From Arsenicibacter rosenii (GTDB lineage Bacteria; Bacteroidota; Bacteroidia; Cytophagales; Spirosomataceae): a stretch of 64,000 bases of DNA. Shown here one piece after another: positions 17,095-25,458 of this stretch; position 1 is the stretch's first letter; the number at the start of each line of letters is the position of its first letter. Location: contig NZ_MORL01000007.1 of assembly GCF_001870735.1 (NCBI RefSeq), positions 124,001 through 188,000 of the forward strand, read 5' to 3'. The notes beneath the pieces were generated by a model. That model did not search any database, had not been told where the DNA came from, and saw only the letters and a list, made by a program, of their open reading frames with translations. A program made the position numbers and the translations under genes.

Positions 17095-18477
17095 TTATGT
17101 AAACAGCAGCCGTGTCTGTTTATGGGCTTCGCCTTGTTCAAGGTGCATGAGCGCGCCGAGTGCGGTGGCTTGGGGCACCTCCAGCATCTGTACGCGTTTG
17201 GCCGGATAAAGCTGCCGCAGCAACTGCATAAAAACGCCGTTGCGGGCGAAACCGCCATCTACATAAAAAAGAGATTCGTCCGTAGAAATGAGGTCAATCG
17301 ATGTCTTCAGAATCGCCATCAGGCCGGCCATCAATGCCTGATAGGCATCGGCAGCGGTGGCAAATCCGCTGATGTCCCACGGCCGCGCGTCCTGCTCAGG
17401 GAAGGGTCCGGTGCCGGCCATGCAGGCAGGCTCAAAAGGGACTCCTGTGGTTACCGGCTCCGGTTTACTGATCGCTTTGTAAAAGTCCGGCGATACATTA
17501 AACTGTTTGGCAATCCGCTCAACCTGATAGTCATGCTCACGGCCGAAAAAGACACGGGAGGCCTTCGTCGCCTGCCCTTTGGGCGACATATAACTCAGGC
17601 AGTCACGGCGCAGCATGTCGGCCGACAGCGCTTTCCCGTCGACGGTGAGCTGGTTAAACGGATTCAGGTTAATGCACCAGGTTCCGGTCGAGAGCAGCAT
17701 AAACGGCTCATCGCTCTGGAGCAGGTAAGGTACCAGGGCCGACGAACTGTCGTGTAGCCCTACGCCGATCATAATGCCATCCACCACCGAAGCGATGGAG
17801 TCGCGGGTCAGCGGGGCTAGTTTTTCATCGATACCCTCCCGGATTACCCAGTCGTGGTAACGGTCCTGACCGAAGTCCCAGAGTGCTGTGTGGCAGCCCA
17901 CCGATGTATAATCGCTGAAGGTTTCGCCCGTGATCAGATACGACAGGTACTGCGGTAAATGCAGGGACGTCCGGATGTGGCGATACTGTTCAGGGCGTGC
18001 ATATTTCAGCCAGTACAGTTGCAGGCCCGAGTTGAGCATGCCCAGCCGGGGCGAACAGGTGAGCGCAGCAAAGTCGTCGCGGTTTTCGGTCAGCGTGTCG
18101 TAAAACTGGTAGGCGAGTGCTTCCGGAAACGGTTTCAGGTAGTTATAGAGCGGTAAAACCGGTTTGCCGTCAGCGCCCAGGTGCACAAAACTGGCCCCGT
18201 AGGCGGTAAAATTGACTCCCTTCAGGGCGTAGTTCGGGTCGTTGCGGAGGGCTTCCCACGAGTCGAGTACCCAGCCGGTGAGCCGGTCAACGTCGTCGCA
18301 GGGGAAGCCATCCTCGTCCGTAATTTCCGGAAAAACCTCCTGCCGCTCTTCGACCACCTGCCGGGTTTCGTCGAAAAGGATGACCTTTTTGTTGGTCTTT
18401 CCGACGTCGAAGACGGCATAAATGGCTTTACGGCCACTGCCCTGGGCCGAAATCGGCGGTGTTTCCGTTTGCATCAT
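17095..18477 (-). CDS. rhaB: FGGY-family carbohydrate kinase, probable rhamnulokinase
   Basis: This 460-residue kinase has the phosphate-1 loop AVFDVGKTNKKVILFDE at about residue 20 and the substrate-region YGASFVHLGADGKPVLP. Later motifs are LSTGTWCINLNPF and the adenosine-site YVDGGFARNGVFMQLL near the C-terminus. FGGY kinases phosphorylate ketoses or polyols. Its start overlaps the RhaI gene by 4 bp (ATGA), so by context it should convert L-rhamnulose to L-rhamnulose-1-phosphate for the aldolase encoded at 21.5-23.6 kb. The specificity is inferred from this operon; the motifs only prove the superfamily. Confidence 0.82.
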   Translation of the reverse strand: MMQTETPPISAQGSGRKAIYAVFDVGKTNKKVILFDETRQVVEERQEVFPEITDEDGFPCDDVDRLTGWVLDSWEALRNDPNYALKGVNFTAYGASFVHLGADGKPVLPLYNYLKPFPEALAYQFYDTLTENRDDFAALTCSPRLGMLNSGLQLYWLKYARPEQYRHIRTSLHLPQYLSYLITGETFSDYTSVGCHTALWDFGQDRYHDWVIREGIDEKLAPLTRDSIASVVDGIMIGVGLHDSSSALVPYLLQSDEPFMLLSTGTWCINLNPFNQLTVDGKALSADMLRRDCLSYMSPKGQATKASRVFFGREHDYQVERIAKQFNVSPDFYKAISKPEPVTTGVPFEPACMAGTGPFPEQDARPWDISGFATAADAYQALMAGLMAILKTSIDLISTDESLFYVDGGFARNGVFMQLLRQLYPAKRVQMLEVPQATALGALMHLEQGEAHKQTRLLFT

Positions 18478-19754
18478 AGTCCTGTCGCGATACTGAGCTT
18501 ACCCCGTTTCTGAATCAGACCTTCGCGGATGTGAGCTGCCCTATACGCAGCGATCGGGTCAAGCGCACCGCCGGACTGACGCATGGCTTCGGCCACCAAC
18601 GGGCGGACATCGGTCTGAAACGCGTCTTTCAGCAACTCTTCGGCTACCACCACGTCGTTGCCTTCCTGCGCCTGCGACAGCGCCACGCGGTTGACGAGCA
18701 GGGCTTTGGTATAGGTCGTCAGGATGCTCTGTACCGACTGAAGCAGGTCTTCGAGCGGGTCCTTGGTATTGTGGCTGGCGTCGATCATCCAGGCGAGGGA
18801 CGGGTTCTTCACCGCCGGATCGGTCATGCCATCAACGAGTTCGTTGAAAATCAGGAAGAACTGGTACGGTTTGATGCTGCCGGTTGTCAGGTCATCGTCG
18901 CCGTACATCGATCCGTTGAAGTGGAAACCACCCAGCCGGCCGAAGTGCAGCAGGCGGCCAACGATCTGCTCGATGTTGGTATTAGGCAGGTGGTGGCCCA
19001 GATCGACGAGTACCTGCGCGTTCTGTCCAAGGTACTGGCAAAGCGAGTACGATGTCCCCCAGTCAGGGATAACCATCGAATAGAAATGCGGCTCGTAGGG
19101 TTTGTACTCAATCAGCATGGTCCAGTCGGCCGGCATGGATTCGTAAATCGATGCCAGCGATTCGGCGGTCCGCTGATAGGCGCGCCGGAAGTGCTGCTGG
19201 CCCGGGAAGTTGGATCCATCGGCAAGCCATACCGTCAGGGTTTTGGCATCCAGTGCTTTCCCGTAGTTAATACAGTCGATGTTATGCTGAATGGCCAGAT
19301 TCCGGACACTGGCATCTGTGTGACACAGTGAACCGAATTTATAGGAGAACGGCTGATCCGGCTGATCCTGAAAGGTATTCGAGTTAACGGAGTCGATGGT
19401 CAGGCTGTTTTCGGCCAGTAGTTGCTGCAAGGCAGGTACATCTTTCGGGATATCCCACGGGATGTGCAGCGATATAGAGTCAGACGACCGGTTCAGCCGG
19501 TGAAGCAGGCCGATGTCCTCAATTTTTTCTTCGAGGTTACGGGGTTCGCCACCGGCCGGGAACCGGCCGAAACGGGTTCCGCCGGTTCCTAATGCCCAGC
19601 TGGGAATGGCTACCTGAAAAGCGGCTACCTGATCAATAATTTCCTGAACCGCAATGCCACGCCGGTCGAGCCACTCGGCCAGAAAGTTAAAGCGGAACTG
19701 GTGGTCGTCCTGCAGAGAATGGTTAAGTTCCTGAATGCGTTGTTCGGAGATCAT
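18474..19754 (-). CDS. rhaI: L-rhamnose isomerase, RhaI type
   Basis: This 426-residue TIM-barrel sugar isomerase is of the Pseudomonas stutzeri-like RhaI group. Metal-site candidates are the Glu of LIEYKPYEPHFYS, the Asp of VLVDLGHHLPNTN, the His of GGFHFNGSMYGDDD and the Asp of WMIDASHNTKD, in the expected order. It interconverts L-rhamnose and L-rhamnulose in the cytoplasm, the first catabolic step. It is the first gene of the minus-strand operon with the FGGY kinase (4-bp overlap). About 90 bp upstream is the hairpin that ends the GntR regulator gene, so it likely has its own promoter. Confidence 0.88.
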   Translation of the reverse strand: MISEQRIQELNHSLQDDHQFRFNFLAEWLDRRGIAVQEIIDQVAAFQVAIPSWALGTGGTRFGRFPAGGEPRNLEEKIEDIGLLHRLNRSSDSISLHIPWDIPKDVPALQQLLAENSLTIDSVNSNTFQDQPDQPFSYKFGSLCHTDASVRNLAIQHNIDCINYGKALDAKTLTVWLADGSNFPGQQHFRRAYQRTAESLASIYESMPADWTMLIEYKPYEPHFYSMVIPDWGTSYSLCQYLGQNAQVLVDLGHHLPNTNIEQIVGRLLHFGRLGGFHFNGSMYGDDDLTTGSIKPYQFFLIFNELVDGMTDPAVKNPSLAWMIDASHNTKDPLEDLLQSVQSILTTYTKALLVNRVALSQAQEGNDVVVAEELLKDAFQTDVRPLVAEAMRQSGGALDPIAAYRAAHIREGLIQKRGKLSIATGL

Positions 19755-19842
19755 ATACGTTACTTCAAGTTTCAGGGTTAAAAAAATCCGTACGTCTATG
19801 CGTTTCAGGCAGCTGGCGCCAATCAGACTGTTGTGCTACAAA

Positions 19843-19871
19843 TAAGCCCATTAGATAATCTAATGGGCTTA
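19843..19871 (-). terminator. Hairpin downstream of the GntR regulator
   Basis: TAAGCCCATTAG pairs perfectly with CTAATGGGCTTA around a 5-nt loop. Read on the minus strand it is followed by TTTG and sits 130 bp past the regulator stop, so it should separate regulator and rhaI transcription. Confidence 0.65.
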
Positions 19872-20003
19872 CTACTAACCTACCTATGATGAAACTACAT
19901 ATTGAGAAGCAAGTTACGACCGGATTCTACTTAAACTCTTCTGGTCTCTCCTGCATTAATTCGGGATATTATAGGAATTACCCTTTTCGACCGGTGGGCC
20001 GTG

Positions 20004-21014
20004 CTACAAGCTGCCCCGGCGGATCATGTAAAACGGGTTTTTGACTTTAACCCGCTGTTTGTCCAGCAGCAGGGTGGCGGCTGTCCGGCCCATGTGTTCA
20101 AAGTCTGTGGTAATGACCGTAATGCCCAGCAGATCCTTCAGCGTGGTTTCGTTGAACGAAATCAGCCCGATTTCGCGACCCAGCAGAAAACTCGACTGGC
20201 GCACTTTCTTCACCAGCTCGGCCAGATCGGTTTCTTCGACGGTGACGTATGCCGTGGAGGCTTCGAGGGCTTCATCCATGGCATTTTCCTTGACGGCAAA
20301 CTGCTTGTCATGGACAATACAGAACGACCGGAAGCCACGCGCAATTTCGTCGGGATAGTTGCCGTCGCTGGGCAGAATCAACACCATGCGTTTGTAGCGG
20401 TTCAACAGGTCCTGCGCTGTTTCGAGGGCATTAAAAATGTCTTTTTCAAAATTCTGAAACACACTCAGGCAATTGCCGGACAGATCAGGGATGTCTTTAT
20501 CGAGCAGCACCAGCTCATTGGCCGGAATCATTTCGAGTACGTCCATGTAATTGGCTTTGTCGAGCTCCTGGGTAAAATGCGGCATTACCACGTAGTAGTT
20601 GTATTTGCCCAGATTTTTCTCGATGATGTCCTTAAAATGACGGGCGTTGTAGTGGTGAATCTGCAGGTCTACCGTTGCCCGGTCGCCGAGGGCGTTGATA
20701 AACGCGTAATAGATCAGCTTCTTATAGGAGCTGAGTTTATTGAAAATAAGCAGCACCTTCAGCTTGTTGGTGTCATTGGTCTGGATGTAATAGCCCTTCC
20801 CCTGCACCGATGTAATGTATCCGCGTTCCCGCAGCTCCCGATACGCTTTTTCGACCGTGTCACGGGCCAGATAATACTCCACACTTAATTCACTGATCGA
20901 AGGCAGCTGATCACCTTTTTTCAGTACCCCGCGCTCAATGTCCGTGATCACTGACTGTACAATCTGTTTGTACTTAGGGGTCTTGTCGAAGGGATTAAAC
21001 TGAAGCTTATACAT
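20004..21014 (-). CDS. GntR-family regulator with sugar-sensing domain, probable rhamnose regulator
   Basis: The ATG at 21014 gives 336 residues, beginning MYKLQFNPFDKTPKYKQIV as is usual for this group; an ATG at 21095 would add 27 residues. The winged helix-turn-helix (about 8-80) shows GDQLPSISELS, LARDTVEKAYRELRERGYI and VQGKGYYI. The C-terminal ~250 residues look like a periplasmic-binding-protein/LacI-type effector domain (ALETAQDLLNRY, LLGREIGLISFNETTLKDLLGI). It lies between rhaI and the aldolase gene on the same strand, so control of the rhamnose genes in response to rhamnose or an intermediate is the natural inference. Its own upstream region contains a candidate operator shared with the aldolase/rhaT region. 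Confidence 0.85.
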   Translation of the reverse strand: MYKLQFNPFDKTPKYKQIVQSVITDIERGVLKKGDQLPSISELSVEYYLARDTVEKAYRELRERGYITSVQGKGYYIQTNDTNKLKVLLIFNKLSSYKKLIYYAFINALGDRATVDLQIHHYNARHFKDIIEKNLGKYNYYVVMPHFTQELDKANYMDVLEMIPANELVLLDKDIPDLSGNCLSVFQNFEKDIFNALETAQDLLNRYKRMVLILPSDGNYPDEIARGFRSFCIVHDKQFAVKENAMDEALEASTAYVTVEETDLAELVKKVRQSSFLLGREIGLISFNETTLKDLLGITVITTDFEHMGRTAATLLLDKQRVKVKNPFYMIRRGSL

Positions 21015-21095
21015 TCCGACTGATGGATTGTATGTATCGACAAAACCGACTGTCTGGTTCCGACTCCGACCTGTGTATGTTGGCTTGGCAATCAT

Positions 21096-21399
21096 GGGTA
21101 GCTGAGTTCTGGATTTTTTGAGGATTTAGTTTTGCTGCACTGTTTTTTTGACGAAAATCAGATACCATAAGCTTACACAATTTGATGATTAAGTTGGCCG
21201 GTCCGGAGCCGGTTTATTTATGCAATCGTTATCGGGAACGTTGCCAAAAAAGCATAAAATTTAGATAAGGTTAAATAAAAGGGAGAAAAAGATAATAATG
21301 AGATAAAGACACGTGCTGTGTTTTGTAAGAATCATACAGGTTTATGGGAAAATAGTACAAGGTTAAATTGTATTTAAGCTAGGAGGGGTAAAAATGAGA
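21096..21399. other. Regulatory intergenic region upstream of the GntR gene
   Basis: This AT-rich 300-bp stretch has no gene. It contains TTGTACTATTTT on the minus strand at 21349-21360, a 12-mer repeated exactly on the plus strand at 23813-23824 in front of rhaT. It also contains the promoter region of the regulator. Confidence 0.45.
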
Positions 21400-21440
21400 A
21401 AAGCCCCCGCTCAGGCTCCGGAGAGCATGAGAAGGGGCTT
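21400..21440 (-). terminator. Terminator of the aldolase/dehydrogenase gene
   Basis: AAGCCCC... and ...GGGGCTT close a stem with an inner GCTC/GAGC pairing. On the minus strand it is followed by TTCTCATTTTT. It starts about 20 bp after the stop at 21461. Confidence 0.75.
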
Positions 21441-21460
21441 GGGTTGGTTGTTGATATAGC

Positions 21461-23572
21461 TTACCGGACGAAGGCAACGGCTACACCACCGTCAACGTTC
21501 AGTACGTTACCGGTTGATTTGCCAAGGCTACCATCAACGAAAACGAGCACAGCTTTAGCGATATCTTCCGGCAGAATTTCTTCGTTCAACAGCGTCCGTT
21601 TGGCATAGTGAGCCGGCAGATCTTCCATGGCAATGCCATAGGCCTTTGCCCGGCCTTCGGCCCAGCCGCTTTCCCAGATTTTGCTGCCACGCAGTACGGC
21701 ATCAGGGTTCACGGTGTTCACACGGATTTTCTCAGGCCCCAGTTCGGCAGCCAGCAACCGGCTCATGTGCAGCTGAGCGGCTTTGGCCGTTCCGTAGCCC
21801 ACGTTGTTTGGTCCGGCAAAGAGGGCGTTTTTGCTGGCAATGTTCACAATATCGCCGTCCAGTTTTTGCTTGCGCAGGATTTCTACGGCTTTCTGCGTGA
21901 CCAGGAACTGACCTTTCACCAGAACGTCCTGGAGGATGTCCCAGTCTTTTTCGGTATGGTCGGCTAGTGGCTTCGAAATCGACAGACCGGCGCAGTTGAC
22001 GACGATGTCGACCCCGCCAAACTGCAATGCCGATTGCTTCAGCGACTCCGCAATAACGTCGGTACTGGTCACGTCAATGGCGGCGGTAATGGTGCTGTCT
22101 TTGCCGTATTGCCTGCGCAGTTCAGTCTGTACGTCGTCCAGCCGGTCGCGGTCGGCGGCAACCACACAAGCTCCGTTCTGTAGCAACACTTCGCAGATCG
22201 CCTTACCGATACCGCCCGTCCCGCCGGTTACGAACGCAATCCGGCCCGACAGTGATTTCGGCTTCGGCATACGCTGCAGCTTGGCTTCTTCGAGCAGCCA
22301 GTACTCAATATCAAACGCTTCCTGCTCTGGCAGGCCAACGTATTCTGAAACGGCCTCTGCGCCTTTCATAACGTTGATGGCATTGATGTAGAATTCGCTG
22401 GCGACGCGGGCCGTCTGCTTGTCTTTCGAGAAGGTAAACATACCCACCTGCGGCCACAGAATTACCACCGGATTCGGGTCGCGCATGGCCGGGCTGTTGT
22501 CATGTTTGCAACGCTCGTAATACGCCGCGTAGTCAGCGCGGTAGGCTTCAAACTGCTCAACAAGATACGTTTTAAGTTCTTCGGCTGATTTCAGTATCAG
22601 GGTATCGGCCGGTTCCAGCACCAGCGGCCGGATTTTCGTTCGCAGGAAGTGGTCAGGGCAGCTTGTTCCCAGCGGCGCCAGCTTATCCAGATCGTTTGAA
22701 TTGACAAACTCCAGCACGCGGGCGTCGTCGGTAAAATGGCCCAGCATCCGGCGGTAGCTTGATGCTAAGCCGCGCAGCGTAGGAATCAGTTCAGCGGCGC
22801 GCGCCTTGCGGGTTTCAGCATCGGTGTTTTCCAGTTTCTGCCCGCCAAATACAGCACGTTTTTTGCCATAATTTGCGTTCAGGTATTCCGATGCCTGCTC
22901 GATTACTTCGAGCGTATTGATGTATGATTCGTACGAGGTACTGCCCCATGTAAACAAACCGTGGCCGCCGAGGATGATACCGCGCAGGTTTGGATTGTCG
23001 GTAACGGCTTTTTCCAGCTGCAGACCCAGATCGAATCCCGGGCGCTGCCACGGAATCCATGCTAGTTGGTCACCCCAGATTTCTTTCATAATCGTTTCGC
23101 CGTCCTTGCTGGCGGCAATGGCGATCAGGGCGTCCGGGTGCAGGTGGTCGATATGTTTGTAGGGCAACAGACCGTGCAGCGGGGTATCAATTGATGGTGC
23201 CGCACATTTCGGATCGAACAGACAGTGATTGAACAGCTCAACCATTTCATCTTCGAACTCGAGGCCGCGGTACCGGTTTTTCAGTGCCTTCAGGCGGTCG
23301 ACGTACAGGTTGGCGCAACCGGCTTTGGTCAGGGTACCAATATCGCCGCCGGAGCCTTTTACCCACATCACCTCGACCGGCTGACCCGTCAGCGGATCGG
23401 TTTCGGTGATTTTAACCGAGGTGTTACCCCCTGCGTAGTTGGTCAGTCGCAGGTCTGCACCGAGCAGGTTTGAACGGTAAATGAATAAGTCGACTTCGTT
23501 GCCGGCCAGTTCGAGGGCTTTGGCTTCGTCCCACAGGTAGCTGACGTGACGAAAGGTTTGTGTTGTATGCAT
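21461..23572 (-). CDS. rhaD: Bifunctional rhamnulose-1-phosphate aldolase / short-chain dehydrogenase
   Basis: From the ATG at 23572 the protein has 703 residues (an ATG at 23593 adds 7). The N-terminal ~430 residues are a class II aldolase domain: a GGNTSVKI and GSGGDIGTL phosphate-site region and zinc-ligand histidines in HIDHLHPDALIAIAAS and LGGHGLFTW. The C-terminal ~260 residues are a short-chain dehydrogenase with the nucleotide loop FVTGGTGGIGKA, NCAG, and the YGTAKAA catalytic Tyr/Lys. The fused form is known from rhamnose loci: it splits rhamnulose-1-phosphate to DHAP and L-lactaldehyde, and the second domain handles lactaldehyde. It is divergent from rhaT and has its own terminator. 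Confidence 0.9.
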   Translation of the reverse strand: MHTTQTFRHVSYLWDEAKALELAGNEVDLFIYRSNLLGADLRLTNYAGGNTSVKITETDPLTGQPVEVMWVKGSGGDIGTLTKAGCANLYVDRLKALKNRYRGLEFEDEMVELFNHCLFDPKCAAPSIDTPLHGLLPYKHIDHLHPDALIAIAASKDGETIMKEIWGDQLAWIPWQRPGFDLGLQLEKAVTDNPNLRGIILGGHGLFTWGSTSYESYINTLEVIEQASEYLNANYGKKRAVFGGQKLENTDAETRKARAAELIPTLRGLASSYRRMLGHFTDDARVLEFVNSNDLDKLAPLGTSCPDHFLRTKIRPLVLEPADTLILKSAEELKTYLVEQFEAYRADYAAYYERCKHDNSPAMRDPNPVVILWPQVGMFTFSKDKQTARVASEFYINAINVMKGAEAVSEYVGLPEQEAFDIEYWLLEEAKLQRMPKPKSLSGRIAFVTGGTGGIGKAICEVLLQNGACVVAADRDRLDDVQTELRRQYGKDSTITAAIDVTSTDVIAESLKQSALQFGGVDIVVNCAGLSISKPLADHTEKDWDILQDVLVKGQFLVTQKAVEILRKQKLDGDIVNIASKNALFAGPNNVGYGTAKAAQLHMSRLLAAELGPEKIRVNTVNPDAVLRGSKIWESGWAEGRAKAYGIAMEDLPAHYAKRTLLNEEILPEDIAKAVLVFVDGSLGKSTGNVLNVDGGVAVAFVR

Positions 23573-23593
23573 GCGACAATAATTATCGGTCAA

Positions 23594-23949
23594 AGTCCTG
23601 GTTTTTGGGCAAAGTACGGATGATTCCCGTAGTTGAGTATCATGTACTATCCTGTGATTAGTTATATTTTTCTGAAAAGTGCTTTAGCATACAGAGCCGT
23701 TACGGTACGGGTTGTAAGGCTGAAGACTGCCTTTTCAGAAAAAGCTGAGGTCATTACAGACATACTCTTTTCCTTAATACATAACTGGCTGAGAGTCAAT
23801 TTGTGCTTTGTATTGTACTATTTTTCAGGAGAGAGCAGGAGAGTTGACCGGTATTTATAAACCAGATTTGTTGATGGTTGCCCGCAACCGGAAACCGGCG
23901 GCAACGTTTTGACACGGAATCATCAGTCACGAAAAAATAAAATAGTCAA
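23594..23949. promoter_or_regulatory. Divergent control region between rhaD and rhaT
   Basis: The 356 bp between the two divergent starts has no credible gene. It holds TGTACTAT at 23643-23650 and TTGTACTATTTT at 23813-23824. The longer motif also occurs, inverted, in front of the GntR gene (21349-21360). The shared 12-mer is a candidate half-site for the GntR regulator. An imperfect stem (CTTTTCAGAAAAAG, 23730-23743) lies between them. Confidence 0.45.
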
Positions 23950-24987
23950 ATGGGAGTAATTTGGGGCGTCGTCCTGCACGCATTAGGAGGCTTTGCTTCC
24001 GGTAGTTTTTACCTTCCGTATCAAAAAGTAAAAGGCTGGTCCTGGGAGAGTTACTGGCTGACAGGCGGTATTTTTTCATGGGTAATTGCTCCGCTGGTGC
24101 TGGGATCTATTACAGTACCCGGCCTGTTTGATGTGCTGGCAAATGCACCGTCTGAAACCAAATGGTGGACATACTTCTGGGGTGTGCTCTGGGGGTTCGG
24201 TGGCTTAACGTTCGGACTGGCCATGCGTTATCTGGGGCTTTCGCTGGGTATGGCCGTGGCGCTTGGCCTGTGTGCGGTCTTCGGTACGCTGGTGCCGCCG
24301 ATCTGGGCCGGTCAGTTTGGTCAGCTGGTCAGTACGACTTCAGGCCAGGTGATTGTGCTGGGCGTGGCGGTTTGTGTGCTGGGCATTTCGATCTGCGGGA
24401 TTGCCGGTATGATGAAAGAAAAAGACTTGCCCGAGGAGGCAAAAAAAGCGAATATCGCGGAATTTGATCTGAGGAAAGGCCTGATGGTGGCCATCTTCTC
24501 GGGCGTGATGAGTGCCTGCTTCTCCTTTGGCCTGACGGCCGGTCAGCCGATTGCCGAGCTGGCGTTGCAGAATGGTACTGATCCGCTATATGCCAACAAC
24601 GCCCCGCTGGTGATTGTGCTGCTGGGTGGCCTGACCACCAACGCTATCTGGACGATCTACCTCAACATCAAAAACAAGTCATATACCGACTATACCAACA
24701 TCTCGACGCCGATTGTGGCCAATATCATTTTCTGCGCCCTGGCGGGTGTGACGTGGTACTTCCAGTTCTTTTTCTACGGCATGGGCGACAGCAAAATGGG
24801 CGAGTATCGCTTCTCGGGCTGGACGCTGCACATGGCCTTTATCATTGCCTTCAGCAGCTTCTGGGGTCTGTACCTGAACGAGTGGAAAGGCTCGAGCCGG
24901 TCGACGATGCGTACGATTTCGCTGGGGATTATGACCGTAGTGTTGTCGTCAGTCATTGTCGGTATCGGCAATTATTTAGCTGAGTAG
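23950..24987 (+). CDS. rhaT: L-rhamnose/H+ symporter RhaT
   Basis: This is a 345-residue inner-membrane protein with about 10 hydrophobic helices. The start MGVIWGVVLHALGGFASGSFY followed by PYQKVKGWSWESYWLTGG is diagnostic for RhaT of the drug/metabolite transporter superfamily. Length matches E. coli RhaT (344). It imports L-rhamnose with a proton, supplying RhaI. It is divergent from rhaD. Its TAG stop codon is the first codon of a 42-bp-period repeat array that begins at 24985, so the repeat provides the gene end. Confidence 0.93.
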   Translation: MGVIWGVVLHALGGFASGSFYLPYQKVKGWSWESYWLTGGIFSWVIAPLVLGSITVPGLFDVLANAPSETKWWTYFWGVLWGFGGLTFGLAMRYLGLSLGMAVALGLCAVFGTLVPPIWAGQFGQLVSTTSGQVIVLGVAVCVLGISICGIAGMMKEKDLPEEAKKANIAEFDLRKGLMVAIFSGVMSACFSFGLTAGQPIAELALQNGTDPLYANNAPLVIVLLGGLTTNAIWTIYLNIKNKSYTDYTNISTPIVANIIFCALAGVTWYFQFFFYGMGDSKMGEYRFSGWTLHMAFIIAFSSFWGLYLNEWKGSSRSTMRTISLGIMTVVLSSVIVGIGNYLAE

Positions 24988-25229
24988 GGGCGACCACGCG
25001 GGGTCGCCCTGCGTGGCGGTTCGAAGTAGGGGCGCCCCCACGTGGTCGCCCTGCGTGGCGGTTCGAAGTAGGGGCGATCCCACGTGGTCGCCCTGCGTGG
25101 CGGTTCGAAGTAGGGGCGATCCCACGTGGTCGCCCTGCATGGCGGTTCGAAGTAGGGGCGATCCCACGTGGTCGCCCTGCATGGCGGTTCGAAGTAGGGG
25201 CGATCCTACGTGGTCGCCCTGCATGGGGT
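24985..25229. repeat. Tandem array of 42-bp palindromic units
   Basis: Six units begin TAGGGGCG at 24985, 25027, 25069, 25111, 25153 and 25195. Each carries a GACCACGTGG/CCACGTGGTC-type palindrome, CGCCCTGCRTGG, and CGGTTCGAAG as spacer. The last unit is truncated. The palindrome core is the same family as the 16.1-17.1 kb array, but the spacer and period differ. The first unit includes the rhaT stop codon. Confidence 0.95.
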
Positions 25230-25292
25230 CGTCAGTGCGGTGCTGCACAGGGTGGTGCCCTGTGTTACAGATACAGCCCCGTTGGGGGCAAA

Positions 25293-25323
25293 AGAAGGGG
25301 GAACGTAAAACGTTCCCCCTTCT
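25293..25323. terminator. Strong terminator between convergent rhaT and guaA
   Basis: AGAAGGGGGAACGT pairs perfectly with ACGTTCCCCCTTCT around a 3-nt loop and is followed by seven T residues on the plus strand. The minus strand has a shorter TTTT. It closes the rhaT transcript after the repeat array. Confidence 0.85.
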
Positions 25324-25355
25324 TTTTTTGTCATATGTAGTCTCAATCTAGCGCT

Positions 25356-25458
25356 TTGGGCGACCACGAGACTTCGGGCGACCACGTGGGGTTGCCCCTA
25401 CATGGCTAAACTACGTGGGGTTGCCCCTACATGGCTAAATTACGTGGGGTCGCCCCTA
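25356..25458. repeat. Second cluster of the palindromic repeat at the guaA 3' end
   Basis: Partial units read GGGCGACCACGAGACTTC, then GGGCGACCACGTGGGGTTGCCCC. Two ACTACGTGGGGTTGCCCC / TTACGTGGGGTCGCCCC copies follow, spaced by TACATGGCTAAA. The last one supplies the TAG stop of guaA on the minus strand. Confidence 0.85.

Noticed and set aside
16075..17102. Several repeat-rich open frames on both strands of the tandem array (up to 333 residues)
   Set aside because: They consist only of the translated 72/74-bp unit, appear in several frames at once, and have no independent start or domain; they follow from the unit lacking stop codons.
23633..23860. 75-codon frame between rhaD and rhaT
   Set aside because: It covers the divergent promoter region and has no family resemblance.
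24976..25351. Open frames across the 42-bp repeat array
   Set aside because: 42 is a multiple of three, so the frame stays open by chance; the products are pure repeat.
16124..25458. CRISPR array
   Set aside because: The repeats are directly joined with conserved spacers, not unique ones, and no cas genes are present.
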